This document shows positions 52,864-61,227 of a DNA stretch of 64,000 nt, one piece after another (position 1 is the first letter of the stretch; each line of letters starts with the position of its first letter). Source of the DNA: JAGVDM01 sp964642315. GTDB lineage: Bacteria > Patescibacteriota > Gracilibacteria > Peribacterales > Peribacteraceae. The notes beneath the pieces were generated by a model. The model worked only from the letters and a program-made list of their open reading frames with translations. It was not told the origin of the DNA and did no database searches. The stretch is taken from NCBI GenBank assembly GCA_964642315.1, contig CAZXOG010000001.1, positions 186,001-250,000 on the forward strand, in the 5' to 3' direction. The position numbers and the translations under genes were made by a program.

Positions 52864-53793
52864 ATGGCGCGCAGCCTCCGTGATCTCCGGCGGAAGATGA
52901 AGGCCATCAAGGCCACCAGGCAGGTGACCAAGGCCATGGAGCTCGTTGCAGCGTCCAAGATGCGTCGTGCCGTGCAGAATGCCCAGCGCCTGCGCCACTA
53001 TGCGTTTACCGCGTGGCACGTCCTCCAGAAGATGGCGAAGGTTCACCCGGGGATCCACCCGTTCCTCGAGCAGCGCGAGCCGAAGAAGATCCTCGCGATC
53101 CTCTTCACGCCAGACCGCGGGCTCTGCGGCAACCTGAACGCGCAGCTCCTGCGTACGGCGACGCAGTACATCAAGGGCGTGCAGGCCATGCCGGGGTTCA
53201 CCTCAATCGAGTTCATCGTGGTGGGGAAGAAGGGGCAGCAGTTCCTCCCGCGGTTGCAGCAGAAGATCATCGCGGCGTTCCCAGCATTCTCCAGTTATCC
53301 AACGTTCAAGGATGTGCTGCCCATCGCCCGCATGGCGATGGACGGGTTCCTGCAGGGCACGTACGACCACGTCGTGCTGCTCTACCCGGATTTCATCTCC
53401 GCCATCGTGCAGGAGGCCACCGTGAAGGTGCTGCTTCCGTTCTCCACGACGCAGCTCAAGGAGATGCTGGGGAGCCTGCTCCCGCGCCGCTACAAGCGGG
53501 AAACCGAGAAGGCGCTGGAGGGCGAGCAAGAGGTGGGGGAGTATCTCTTCGAGCCTTCGCAGAAGGAAATCCTGCAGACCATCCTGCCGCAGCTCACTGA
53601 GATCCAAGTGTACCAAGCGGCATTGGAAGCCGGCGCTTCCGAGCATTCCGCACGGATGCTCGCAATGCGCAACGCCACCGATAACGCGAATGAGATCCTT
53701 GGAGACCTGACGATCGTCTACAACCAGACGCGTCAGGCGAACATCACCGCGGAGCTCTCCGAGCTCTCCGCGGCGAAGGCGGCGCTCAAGTAA
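52864..53793 (+). CDS. atpG: ATP synthase F1 subunit gamma
   Basis: A 309-residue rotor subunit. The N-terminal SLRDLRRKMKAIKATRQVTK with AMELVAASKMRRA and C-terminal SEHSARMLAMRNATDNANEI with YNQTRQANITAELSEL are the two halves of the central coiled coil. It is slightly longer than usual, with an insertion around 200-235. It is last in the operon, so the order is D-C-Z-B-E-F-H-A-G. Confidence 0.95.
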   Translation: MARSLRDLRRKMKAIKATRQVTKAMELVAASKMRRAVQNAQRLRHYAFTAWHVLQKMAKVHPGIHPFLEQREPKKILAILFTPDRGLCGNLNAQLLRTATQYIKGVQAMPGFTSIEFIVVGKKGQQFLPRLQQKIIAAFPAFSSYPTFKDVLPIARMAMDGFLQGTYDHVVLLYPDFISAIVQEATVKVLLPFSTTQLKEMLGSLLPRRYKRETEKALEGEQEVGEYLFEPSQKEILQTILPQLTEIQVYQAALEAGASEHSARMLAMRNATDNANEILGDLTIVYNQTRQANITAELSELSAAKAALK

Positions 53794-53813
53794 TTTCTGC
53801 GGAACGTAGGGCT

Positions 53814-54977
53814 TTAGATCGTCTTCACGAGTTTCGGCATGCCGAGGTCTCCCGGCTTCTCCGGATCCACCGTCACCGCGAAGAGCGGGCGCCCCTTGGC
53901 GAGCCTCGAGACAGTCTCGTTCGTATGTGCTTGCAGCAGGGTTCCCGCCTGTTCGCGCAGCACTGCCTCCTGGCCGCGCAACTCCGGCATCTGCCGGATG
54001 ACGGCGTCCACGAGCTGCTCGATGCGCAGCGTGCCGATGTCGGCGTGGTTCACGAAGGTCTGCACGTCCTTGCCGCTGGCGTCAGGCGCGCACGGCTGCA
54101 CGGTCGGGAGGGCGTTGGAGCCCTTCCGCAAGCCGCCTTTGATGCTCACCGCGAACACTGCCGCTTCGCCATGGTTCCCCTCCAGCGATTCCACGACAGC
54201 GTGCTCCGGCTGCTGCCAGGCGTTGAGGTACGCGGCGGCGAGGATGGTGCGGCCGAGCTCCGGGCGCATGCCGTACGGGCCGTTGTCGCCCTCTTCGGTC
54301 TGCGTGATGATCTGCTTCATGTGGCCGCAACCGACGTGTTTGGGATCCGTGAGAAGTCTCGCGAGCATTTCCTTGTGCTCCGCTTTCGCCGGTCCTTTCT
54401 CCACCAGTGCCGCAAGCGCATGTTCGTCCTTTACCAGTGCCGCGAGTTCCCGGTACTCCGGGCTGCTCATGAGCGTGTGGTGGAGCGCTTCCATCGCGTG
54501 GCTATCGGTGTGGAGGTACGCCTTCGGGAGCACGCGGAGCACCGCTGCCGCTGTCCCCACATCCACATGCTTGCCGGTGAGTTTCTCCACCGTCGCGAGC
54601 ACGGCGCTCGTGGGTCCAAGGTCTCCGCCGACGAGTCCGTATGTCTTGCGTTCCTTCCCGCGGCCATCCACGCAGTGGCACCCCTGCTCGTTGAGCGTTT
54701 TCTCCACATCGTGGGATTCCGCGCGTTCCGCGTAGAGCTTGCCTGCGGCATTCTCCGGGAGGACGGCCGGGGCCTTCTGCGCGTCATGTCCATGTGCGGG
54801 GTGCTCCTCTGCGGCGTGATGATCGGGGCGCTTCATACAAGCGGGGGTAAGGGCTGCGGCCGTGGCGGCTGTGGCGAATGTGGAGACAGTTTTCAGGAAG
54901 TGCCGGCGGTCCTCAAGGGGTTTCGGGGTGTTTCCACCCGTTTCCCTGCCGGGTTCATGATTCTTGTGCTCAGGCAT
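53814..54977 (-). CDS. Exported lipoprotein, possibly carbonic-anhydrase-like
   Basis: A 387-residue protein. The N-terminus has DRRHFLKTVSTFATAATAAA then LTPAC, combining a Tat-like twin-Arg motif with a lipobox, followed by a His-rich stretch. Candidate metal ligands are in GCHCVDGRGKERK (a CxDxR motif as in beta- and cadmium-type carbonic anhydrases), HTDSHAMEALHHT and HVGCGHMKQ. The Cys-His-Cys order fits those zinc sites, but overall similarity cannot be judged by eye, so the enzyme name is a hypothesis. It is convergent with atpG, 20 nt apart. Confidence 0.5.
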   Translation of the reverse strand: MPEHKNHEPGRETGGNTPKPLEDRRHFLKTVSTFATAATAAALTPACMKRPDHHAAEEHPAHGHDAQKAPAVLPENAAGKLYAERAESHDVEKTLNEQGCHCVDGRGKERKTYGLVGGDLGPTSAVLATVEKLTGKHVDVGTAAAVLRVLPKAYLHTDSHAMEALHHTLMSSPEYRELAALVKDEHALAALVEKGPAKAEHKEMLARLLTDPKHVGCGHMKQIITQTEEGDNGPYGMRPELGRTILAAAYLNAWQQPEHAVVESLEGNHGEAAVFAVSIKGGLRKGSNALPTVQPCAPDASGKDVQTFVNHADIGTLRIEQLVDAVIRQMPELRGQEAVLREQAGTLLQAHTNETVSRLAKGRPLFAVTVDPEKPGDLGMPKLVKTI

Positions 54978-55083
54978 GCGGTTTCAGAGGAAAAAAGTCT
55001 CGGCATCCTACGGATGCGGCGGGAGAAAATCAACGGTCAGCCGAATTTTTCGGGTAGAATGCGGCAGCATTTCCCCCGTTCCC

Positions 55084-55803
55084 ATGCAGCACGAAATCGT
55101 TCAGCGTCCCAGTTACAGCGCCCTCAAGTGTCTCCTCAAGCGCGGAGAGGAGCTCCACGCGGAATCCGGTTCCATGCTGGCCATGGACAGCACAGCGCAG
55201 ATCGAAGGGAAGATGAAAGGAGGCCTGTGGCAGGCCGTGAAGCGCACCGTTCTCACGAGCGAGAGCTTCTTCGTTACGACGATCAAGGCTGAGGAAGACG
55301 ATACGGAGGTGTACCTCGCTCCGCGCGCCACGGGCGACGTGGAGGTGCTGGAGCTTGCAGGCGAGGACTACATCGTGCAGGGAGGAGCGTTCCTCGCGTC
55401 GGAAGCCGGTGTGCAGACCGACGCGAAGTTCACGGGATGGAAGGGTTTCGTGAGCGGGGAGGGAATCTTCATGATCCGCGCGTCCGGCACGGGTGCGATG
55501 TTCGTTTCCAGCTTCGGCGGCATCGTGCACAAGCAGGTTGCCGCGGGTGAGCGGTTCATCGTGGACAATGGCCACATCGTGGCGTTCCCAGCATCCATGC
55601 AGTACTCCATTGAACGCGTGGGCAGCGGCATGCTCGCCATGGTCACCACGGGTGAAGGGCTTGCCGTGGTCTTCGACGGTCCGGGCACGATTCTGCTGCA
55701 GACCCGCAACCTCCGTACGTTCGCGGAAACCCTCAATCCATTCCTGCCTGCGCGAGAGCGCTCGCAGGGGCATGGGCTCCTCGGGCAGGTGTTCGGGGGG
55801 TAA
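55084..55803 (+). CDS. AIM24/TIGR00266-family protein
   Basis: A 239-residue all-beta protein. HAESGSMLAMDSTAQIEGKM, GGAFLASEAGVQTDAKFTGW and GLGVVF-like AVVFDGPGTILLQTRN are typical of the AIM24 (DUF124) tryptophan-RNA-binding-attenuator-like fold. The bacterial function is unknown. I start at ATG 55084: TAGAAT (55055-55060) lies 23 nt upstream and the leader reads TTTCCCCCGTTCCC. The longer frame to 54964 crosses this promoter. Confidence 0.85.
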   Translation: MQHEIVQRPSYSALKCLLKRGEELHAESGSMLAMDSTAQIEGKMKGGLWQAVKRTVLTSESFFVTTIKAEEDDTEVYLAPRATGDVEVLELAGEDYIVQGGAFLASEAGVQTDAKFTGWKGFVSGEGIFMIRASGTGAMFVSSFGGIVHKQVAAGERFIVDNGHIVAFPASMQYSIERVGSGMLAMVTTGEGLAVVFDGPGTILLQTRNLRTFAETLNPFLPARERSQGHGLLGQVFGG

Positions 55804-55858
55804 TATTATTTTTTTGGATTTAGATTTCATCCCTATGGCAAAGGTGGAATCCACTATT

Positions 55859-56025
55859 TGAATACATTATTTATTCATACATTTTACGTGAAATATTCTT
55901 GTCATTCCAGGCAGGATTCGTAAGATGTGCGTTCCTGGTCATGGTGACCAGTGGTCTGCGGAAGCAGGCTCCTGGTCGTGTGTACCGGGACCCTGTTCTT
56001 TCGCGTTTTACAGGAGACGTGTGTC
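55859..56025 (+). promoter_or_regulatory. AT-rich promoter and 5' leader of the 162-aa gene
   Basis: 55859-55910 is AT-rich, with TTGAAT and TACATT-like elements. A second candidate, TTGTCA (55898-55903) with TAAGAT (55921-55926) about 17 nt on, lies downstream. The leader holds a perfect hairpin CTGGTCA-TGG-TGACCAG (55935-55951) and ends in AGGAG 11 nt before the ATG. It is the longest leader in the window. Confidence 0.5.
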
Positions 56026-56514
56026 ATGAAGTGCGTCGCAATCGAGCGGCAGACGTGGGTGCGGTTCTACCGGTGTGATCAGAGCCGGACGAAGGACGCC
56101 AAGGTCCAGAACCGCGAGCCCGGTGGGCTGGAGTTCCCGAGTCACTGCATCGCGTTCCAGTTCTTCGACACGGACGTGGTGCGCTACTGCCGGGAGGAGG
56201 GCGGGGAAGAGTTCACCCTCGAGTCTGAGCCCTACGAGGTCTCGCCCAAGTACTACCGCAAAGGGCGGAAGCTCACCCCCGGAGAGTTCAAGGCCCTGTT
56301 GCCGATGGAGGCCCGGCTGGTCGTCGCCATGGTCTCCGAGCTGCCGAGCTTCCTGGTCGCCCCCATCCAGGGCGCCGAGATCTACTGCCCGGATGCCGGC
56401 AAGCGGGTCGCTCTCCTCACGATCCATCCCACCGACGTGATCCTCGAAGAGGTCGCGCCGGAGCAGGAGAAGACCGAGCAGGAGCCGGAGGCTGCCGCTG
56501 CCACGGCCGAGTAG
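56026..56514 (+). CDS. Hypothetical protein (162 aa), Shine-Dalgarno-led
   Basis: A soluble protein with no family I recognise. It has a mixed beta/alpha N-terminal part (CVAIERQTWVRFYRCDQSRT, SHCIAFQFFDTDVVRYCREE), a central YYRKGRKLTPGEFKALLPME segment and an acidic Ala/Glu C-terminal tail. The start is ATG 56026, with AGGAG 11 nt upstream. With the gene at 3464 it is one of only two clear Shine-Dalgarno cases here. It has a long AT-rich-headed leader and its own strong terminator, so it looks like a self-contained acquired cassette. Confidence 0.6.
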   Translation: MKCVAIERQTWVRFYRCDQSRTKDAKVQNREPGGLEFPSHCIAFQFFDTDVVRYCREEGGEEFTLESEPYEVSPKYYRKGRKLTPGEFKALLPMEARLVVAMVSELPSFLVAPIQGAEIYCPDAGKRVALLTIHPTDVILEEVAPEQEKTEQEPEAAAATAE

Positions 56515-56558
56515 CGGAATCCGGCAACGCGAAGAGAAGAACGGGATAACGACGAGAA

Positions 56559-56592
56559 AGGGCTGTCGGCCGCGTGCCGGCAGCCCTATTTT
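56559..56592 (+). terminator. Rho-independent terminator of the 162-aa gene
   Basis: A 12-bp stem AGGGCTGTCGGC / GCCGGCAGCCCT (one G-U pair), 5-nt loop, then ATTTT. Confidence 0.85.
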
Positions 56593-56609
56593 CGATGTTG
56601 CCGCAGAAG

Positions 56610-57380
56610 TTACGCGCCTGGGCAGCGGCCATCCCACAGTTCCCACGCGTCGCACTTTGTGCCGCTTGGGAGGGTGCAGGCCCCCTGTTCTTCGCCATTC
56701 ATGCCCGTCGCCGCGTACCTTCCGCCGACAATCGCGCAGTAACGGGATGCTGGCGTTGCGTATCCACTCACGGCCACGCCGCCCCTGGGGCATTCCCCGC
56801 GCTTGAGCGCCCACTCCTCGCACTGCCGGTTCCCGGGGAACAGGCACACGCCGAACTCGCTGCCGCTCGGTGGTTTGCGTTCAATCCGCAGCGTGCCGCC
56901 GAGTTCTTCGCAGTTCACGGATGCGGGGTTGGCCATGCCAGCGGCATTCTGTGCCGGGGAGGTGCTGCTCAGCGCGCCCGATTCTCCGGCTGCCGCGGAC
57001 GGGATATCCCCGAGCACGTCGAAGCTCTCTATCAGCACGGCATCGCCGGTCATGCGGCCCCGGACGCGCGCGGTGAGGGCAATGTGCCCGTCCTCGTAGC
57101 GCACGGTGGCGGTGCCATCCGGGTTCGAGGCGATATCCGTCACGAAGAACGTGCCGCCGAGCACCGGTGCCACCGGCGAGAGAACGTTAATGTTCGCCCG
57201 AATGTACGCCGCGATCCGTTCCTGTTCCCTGGTGCCGTTTTCTGGCATAACGGAGGATACCTGCGGTGCCCTGCGGGGCTCGGCCATCGCGCCGGAGGCG
57301 GTGGTGCCATCGCCGGGCGGGAGGAGGGGATTGCACGCCGCAATGAGCAGGCATGCGGGGAGAATGTGGAGAACGCGCAT
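56610..57380 (-). CDS. Lipoprotein with two DUF333 repeats
   Basis: A 256-residue protein. The signal peptide MRVLHILPACLLIAAC carries a lipobox with Cys16. A beta-rich middle region (about 60-125) is followed by two Cys-rich DUF333-type repeats: NCEELGGTLRIERK...CEEWALKRGECP and YCAIVGGRYAATG...KCDAWELWDGRC. DUF333 domains occur in small surface lipoproteins, some fused to HslJ/META domains; the function is unknown. It is convergent with the foreign-looking gene and divergent from the ABC exporter. Confidence 0.78.
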   Translation of the reverse strand: MRVLHILPACLLIAACNPLLPPGDGTTASGAMAEPRRAPQVSSVMPENGTREQERIAAYIRANINVLSPVAPVLGGTFFVTDIASNPDGTATVRYEDGHIALTARVRGRMTGDAVLIESFDVLGDIPSAAAGESGALSSTSPAQNAAGMANPASVNCEELGGTLRIERKPPSGSEFGVCLFPGNRQCEEWALKRGECPRGGVAVSGYATPASRYCAIVGGRYAATGMNGEEQGACTLPSGTKCDAWELWDGRCPGA

Positions 57381-57506
57381 TGGTGAGGTGGATGAGAGGC
57401 TGGCATTCTATTCCCGCTCCGGCGGATGTTCTAGAATTTCGCACCATCTTCCCTACGGCGCCGGTAGCGCGCACGGGGAGAGTCTGTCAGTATCTTCCTG
57501 ATTCCC

Positions 57507-59351
57507 ATGGGAGCCCGGAGCACCGCGCGTTCGGCAGAATTCACCCGCAAGATCCGCAAGCTGCGGCAGCTCTTTTCCATCATGGAAGCACGGCCGCACT
57601 TCTTCATTATTCCTGTTTTCCTCTCGTTCCTCGCCGCGGCATCCTCCGGAGTCGGTCTCGGGCTGCTCGTGCCGCTGGCGAAGGGCATGGGGACGGGGGA
57701 TTTCGGCTTCGTCGCCGACATACCTTTCCTCGGTCCGGCCGTGCAGTGGACAATCGCGGTTCTGGGGGCAGAGCGGTCCGACCGGATGACGTTCCTCGCA
57801 ATCGTGCTCTTCGCCATTGCCGCGCAGCTCTTCTACAACGTCACGCTGTACGTGAACACGCTCTACACATCGTTCTGGAACAGCCACTACTACAAACGCA
57901 TCAGCGTTGCCCTGTACAGGCGGTACCTCTCCTTCGGGAAGCAGTTTTTCGATCGCGAGAGCCAGGGAAAGTTGCAGACGGTGCTCGCGTACCCGGCAGA
58001 GGTGCTCTTCTTCCTGAACACCGTCCAGATTGTCTCCGCGTCGGCATTCCAGGTGCTTGCGCGGTTCGCCGTCATGGTCGTCATTTCGTGGCAGCTCTCG
58101 CTCCTCTCGCTCCTCGCCGCCCCCGTGCTCGCCATCGGCATCCGTCTCAAGGCGCGGGCAATTTCCCGCCTCTCCCATGATCGGCACGCCGTGTACATGC
58201 AGACCGGGAGGGAGAAGTTCAACGTGCTCACCGGCATTACGCTCGTGAAGAGCTATGCCCGGGAACCGGCGATGCTCGACAGGTTCGATCAGTTGCAGGA
58301 ACGCATACGGTCACTCCAATTCCGCCTTGGTGCGGTCCACGGTCTTGCGCAGCCGATGCAGCAGCTCATCTTGCTCTTCGCGTTCCTCGGAGTGATCGCG
58401 TTCGGCGGTTCCCTCGTGGAGGGGGCGAGCGTCGAGCGCGTGTCGGTGCTCGCGATTTTCCTCTACGCCGCGAGCGGTTTGCTGCCGCACTTCGCGGAAC
58501 TGGGAAAGGCGAGCCTGTCGCTCGCGGAGTACGCAACGCCCGTATCGGAAGTGCTCCGGATGTTCGAAGATGAAGGGAAGTTCCTCATTCCGCAGGGGAG
58601 CAAGGTGTTCCCGGGTCTCAGGGCTTCGATGGAATTCCGCAACCTTACGTTCGGGTACAGCGAGGAACGTGCCGTGCTCGAGGAGCTCACCTTCACCGTA
58701 CGGAAGAACCAGAAGGTTGCCCTCGTGGGACCAAGCGGCGCCGGGAAGACGACGACCGTCAATCTGCTCCTGCGCCTCTACGATTGCCCGCCTGCGTCGA
58801 TTTTCCTCGACGGGGAGGACATCCGCGGGTTCACGCATGTGTCGTTGCAGCAGCACATGGCGTACGTGAGCCAGGAGCCGATCCTCTTCAACGAATCGTT
58901 GCGCTACAACCTCACGTTCGGGCTCGATCGCGATATCACCGACGCGGAGCTCGAGTCCGTCGCGGAGCGTGCGCGGCTCCTCCCGTTTATCCGTACGCTG
59001 CCGAAAGGGTTCGATACCGAAGTCGGCGACCGTGGTGTGCGGCTCTCCGGAGGAGAGAAGCAACGGCTCTCCATCGCCAGGGCACTCCTCAAGAAGGCGG
59101 AAATCCTCATTTTGGATGAGGCGACGAGTTCGCTCGATTCCCAGACGGAGGCACTCATCCAGCAGGCGATCGACGAAGCTATTTCGGGCAGAACTGCCAT
59201 TGTCATCGCGCACCGCCTCTCCACCATCCGCAATGCCGACCGCATCATCGTGATGCGGGAAGGCCGGATCGCGGAGGAGGGGACGCTTGCGGAGTTGCAG
59301 CAGCGCGGAGGGCTCTTCGCGAAATTATGGCAGGCGCAGCAGTTCTACTGA
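57507..59351 (+). CDS. ABC exporter, fused permease-ATPase (MsbA-like)
   Basis: A 614-residue half-transporter. Six hydrophobic helices lie in about 30-330, followed by an ATPase domain. It has Walker A GPSGAGKTTT, Q-loop VSQEPILFN, signature LSGGEKQRLSIARALL, Walker B ILILDEATSSLD and H-loop IAHRLST. It would work as a homodimer exporting lipids, peptides or drugs. GTCAGTATC and CTTCCTGATTCCC precede the start. Its stop overlaps the convergent leuA stop by 7 nt. Confidence 0.92.
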   Translation: MGARSTARSAEFTRKIRKLRQLFSIMEARPHFFIIPVFLSFLAAASSGVGLGLLVPLAKGMGTGDFGFVADIPFLGPAVQWTIAVLGAERSDRMTFLAIVLFAIAAQLFYNVTLYVNTLYTSFWNSHYYKRISVALYRRYLSFGKQFFDRESQGKLQTVLAYPAEVLFFLNTVQIVSASAFQVLARFAVMVVISWQLSLLSLLAAPVLAIGIRLKARAISRLSHDRHAVYMQTGREKFNVLTGITLVKSYAREPAMLDRFDQLQERIRSLQFRLGAVHGLAQPMQQLILLFAFLGVIAFGGSLVEGASVERVSVLAIFLYAASGLLPHFAELGKASLSLAEYATPVSEVLRMFEDEGKFLIPQGSKVFPGLRASMEFRNLTFGYSEERAVLEELTFTVRKNQKVALVGPSGAGKTTTVNLLLRLYDCPPASIFLDGEDIRGFTHVSLQQHMAYVSQEPILFNESLRYNLTFGLDRDITDAELESVAERARLLPFIRTLPKGFDTEVGDRGVRLSGGEKQRLSIARALLKKAEILILDEATSSLDSQTEALIQQAIDEAISGRTAIVIAHRLSTIRNADRIIVMREGRIAEEGTLAELQQRGGLFAKLWQAQQFY

Positions 59352-61036
59352 GCTGCTGGTTCGCCGTCTTGCGGGGATGCATACTGTTCCATCGCCCAGA
59401 GGGCGTTGAACGCTTTCTGCACGGCGAGGACTCCGGCATGTTCCGTGTCGTGTGATTCGGCTGACGCGCTCACGGAGAAGCCGTTATGGAGCGTGACCGT
59501 GGCGATCGCAGGCGCGGAGGCACCTTCCTCTCCCGGTTTCTTGCGGATGGAGAATTCGGTCACCTCGATGCCCGGCAGGAGCTGCCGCAGCGCATGCACG
59601 AGCGCGTCGACCGCACCCTCGTCCTCCGCCGTAGCTTTGCCGGCGATGATCCTGCCGTCGCGAAGCGCCACCTGCACGGATTTCCTCCCGGCATCGGCCG
59701 GGCCCTTTGCGCGGACGTCCTGGAGCACCGGCCCCCCGGTGAGTGACACGACGGTTGGGTAGTACACCTGATCGAGTACTTCCTCGTCCGAGAGGCCTTT
59801 TCTCCGCGCGTCGCCGGCACTATCCAGCGCGGAACGGAAAGCCTCGCGGTGTTCCTCACGGTAGGGGAGCTTGCGCCGGTCCATCCAGTCCTTGAGCCCC
59901 GCCCAGCCGGAGTGCTTGCCGAGGATGAGCTTGCTCTCCGCGCCGTAGTCCTCCGGCCGCAGGATCTCGTACACCATCTGTCCGTTCGCGCGGCCTGCAA
60001 CCACGCCCTGCTGGTGAATTCCCGATTCATGCGCGAAGGCGTTCTCCCCGACGATGGGGTGCTCGCGCGGGATAGGCTGGCCGATAACCTGCGAAACGAG
60101 AACGGCCGTGCGCATTACCTCCTTTCGCACGATGGAATCCCGGATCGTTCCGCCGATGATGCGTTCGTGCATTGCTTTGTTCGCATCGAGCGCGGCAAGC
60201 ATGGCTTCGAACGAGTAATTCCCCGTGCGTTCCCCGATGCCGAGAATCGTGGTTTCAAATTGCTCCGCGCCGCCGTACATTGCCTCGATCGCGTTTGCGA
60301 CACCCTGTCCCGTATCGTTGTGTCCATGCCAGGAAATCGTCACGTGCGGGAATCCGTGGCGGTCGAGGAGCTCGCGCACGTGCGCGACGCGAGTACCGAT
60401 GACGCGGGGGATGCCGATGCCGACGGTATCCGGAAGATTGATCACCCGTGCCCCGTTCTGCGCGGCCGCAAGCACGACTTCATCGGAAACGCTCTCTTCC
60501 GTCCGGGTCCAGTCTTCCGGAGAGAACTGGATGACCGCATCGGGATCGCCGGAGCGGATGGCGGCAAAATTCTCCTCGATCGATGGGAGAACGACCCTGT
60601 CGATAAAATCGCCCAAGCTCGCGGGATTCCCTCCGCGCTTGCGGATTGCGTCGGAGAATTTGATCAGCTGCTCCTGCGATGTGGAAATGAACGTGTGCAC
60701 GCCGCGGTGCGGGGCAGCGCGGACTGCGAGCATCGCGTGCTCGATATCTCTCTGCACCAGGCGGGCGAGCCCCGATATCCGCGGGTGCACGGAACCAGAA
60801 GGATGCTCGATTGTCCGGGGGCCGATTTCCGCGGCAATCTGTTCCACCGAGGCAAAATCGCCCCTGCTTGCGGCAGGGAATCCCGCCTCGATTGCAGGAA
60901 TGCCCATGCGGACAAGCTGTTCTGCCACGAGGCGCTTGGTTTCGGGGTCCATGGTGTTGCCCGGCGCCTGCTCGCCGTCGCGGAGTGTCACGTCATTGAA
61001 GGTCAGGGAGCGGTTGCGGTGTGCGGGGGACATCAT
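59345..61036 (-). CDS. leuA: 2-isopropylmalate synthase
   Basis: A 563-residue enzyme catalysing the first committed step of leucine synthesis. The DRE-TIM catalytic domain has DVTLRDGEQAPGN, SWHGHNDTGQGVANAIEAMY (metal His) and GIHQQGVVAGR. The C-terminal regulatory LeuA dimerisation domain is present (about 430-545), so leucine feedback is possible. Citramalate or homocitrate synthase are alternatives, but the leucine-rich leader peptide upstream supports leuA. No leuB, leuC or leuD is in the window. Starts at 61036 and 61033 are adjacent ATGs. Confidence 0.88.
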   Translation of the reverse strand: MMSPAHRNRSLTFNDVTLRDGEQAPGNTMDPETKRLVAEQLVRMGIPAIEAGFPAASRGDFASVEQIAAEIGPRTIEHPSGSVHPRISGLARLVQRDIEHAMLAVRAAPHRGVHTFISTSQEQLIKFSDAIRKRGGNPASLGDFIDRVVLPSIEENFAAIRSGDPDAVIQFSPEDWTRTEESVSDEVVLAAAQNGARVINLPDTVGIGIPRVIGTRVAHVRELLDRHGFPHVTISWHGHNDTGQGVANAIEAMYGGAEQFETTILGIGERTGNYSFEAMLAALDANKAMHERIIGGTIRDSIVRKEVMRTAVLVSQVIGQPIPREHPIVGENAFAHESGIHQQGVVAGRANGQMVYEILRPEDYGAESKLILGKHSGWAGLKDWMDRRKLPYREEHREAFRSALDSAGDARRKGLSDEEVLDQVYYPTVVSLTGGPVLQDVRAKGPADAGRKSVQVALRDGRIIAGKATAEDEGAVDALVHALRQLLPGIEVTEFSIRKKPGEEGASAPAIATVTLHNGFSVSASAESHDTEHAGVLAVQKAFNALWAMEQYASPQDGEPAAQ

Positions 61037-61060
61037 CGGGAGTGGGGGAAGGGGAATACG

Positions 61061-61088
61061 AAAAAAACACCTCCGCTGCGTGGAAGGG
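61061..61088 (-). terminator. Attenuator terminator upstream of leuA
   Basis: Minus strand: stem CCCTTCC / GGAGGTG with loop ACGCAGC (one mismatch, one G-U), then seven T residues (61067-61061). It lies between the leucine leader peptide and leuA, 24 nt before the leuA start. The loop CGCAGC can instead pair with GCTGCG at the end of the leader-peptide gene. Confidence 0.65.
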
Positions 61089-61114
61089 GGGCTCGCTTAG
61101 GGAGTACGGTTTCC

Positions 61115-61189
61115 TTATGCGCGCAGCCGCCCTTCCGCCGTAAGGAGGAGGGTGAGGAGGCCGAGGAGGAGGCTCCTCTGCTGCGTCAT
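61115..61189 (-). CDS. leuL: Leucine leader peptide (24 aa)
   Basis: ATG 61189 to TAA 61115 encodes MTQQRSLLLGLLTLLLTAEG followed by RLRA. Eight of ten consecutive codons are Leu (LLLGLLTLLL), mostly CTC. It is followed by an intrinsic terminator and then leuA, the arrangement of ribosome-mediated attenuators such as enterobacterial leuL. The strong promoter at 61200-61227 puts the +1 only a few nt before the ATG. A longer in-frame upstream ATG lies inside the -10 box and cannot be translated. Confidence 0.8.
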   Translation of the reverse strand: MTQQRSLLLGLLTLLLTAEGRLRA

Positions 61190-61199
61190 GAGTGGGCGC

Positions 61200-61227
61200 A
61201 TTGTATGCCTCGCAGGCGGTTTGTCAA
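61200..61227 (-). promoter_or_regulatory. Strong promoter of leuL-leuA
   Basis: Minus strand: TTGACA (61227-61222), 16-nt spacer, TACAAT (61205-61200), then 10 nt to the leuL ATG. It overlaps the stop codon of the upstream gene. Confidence 0.85.
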
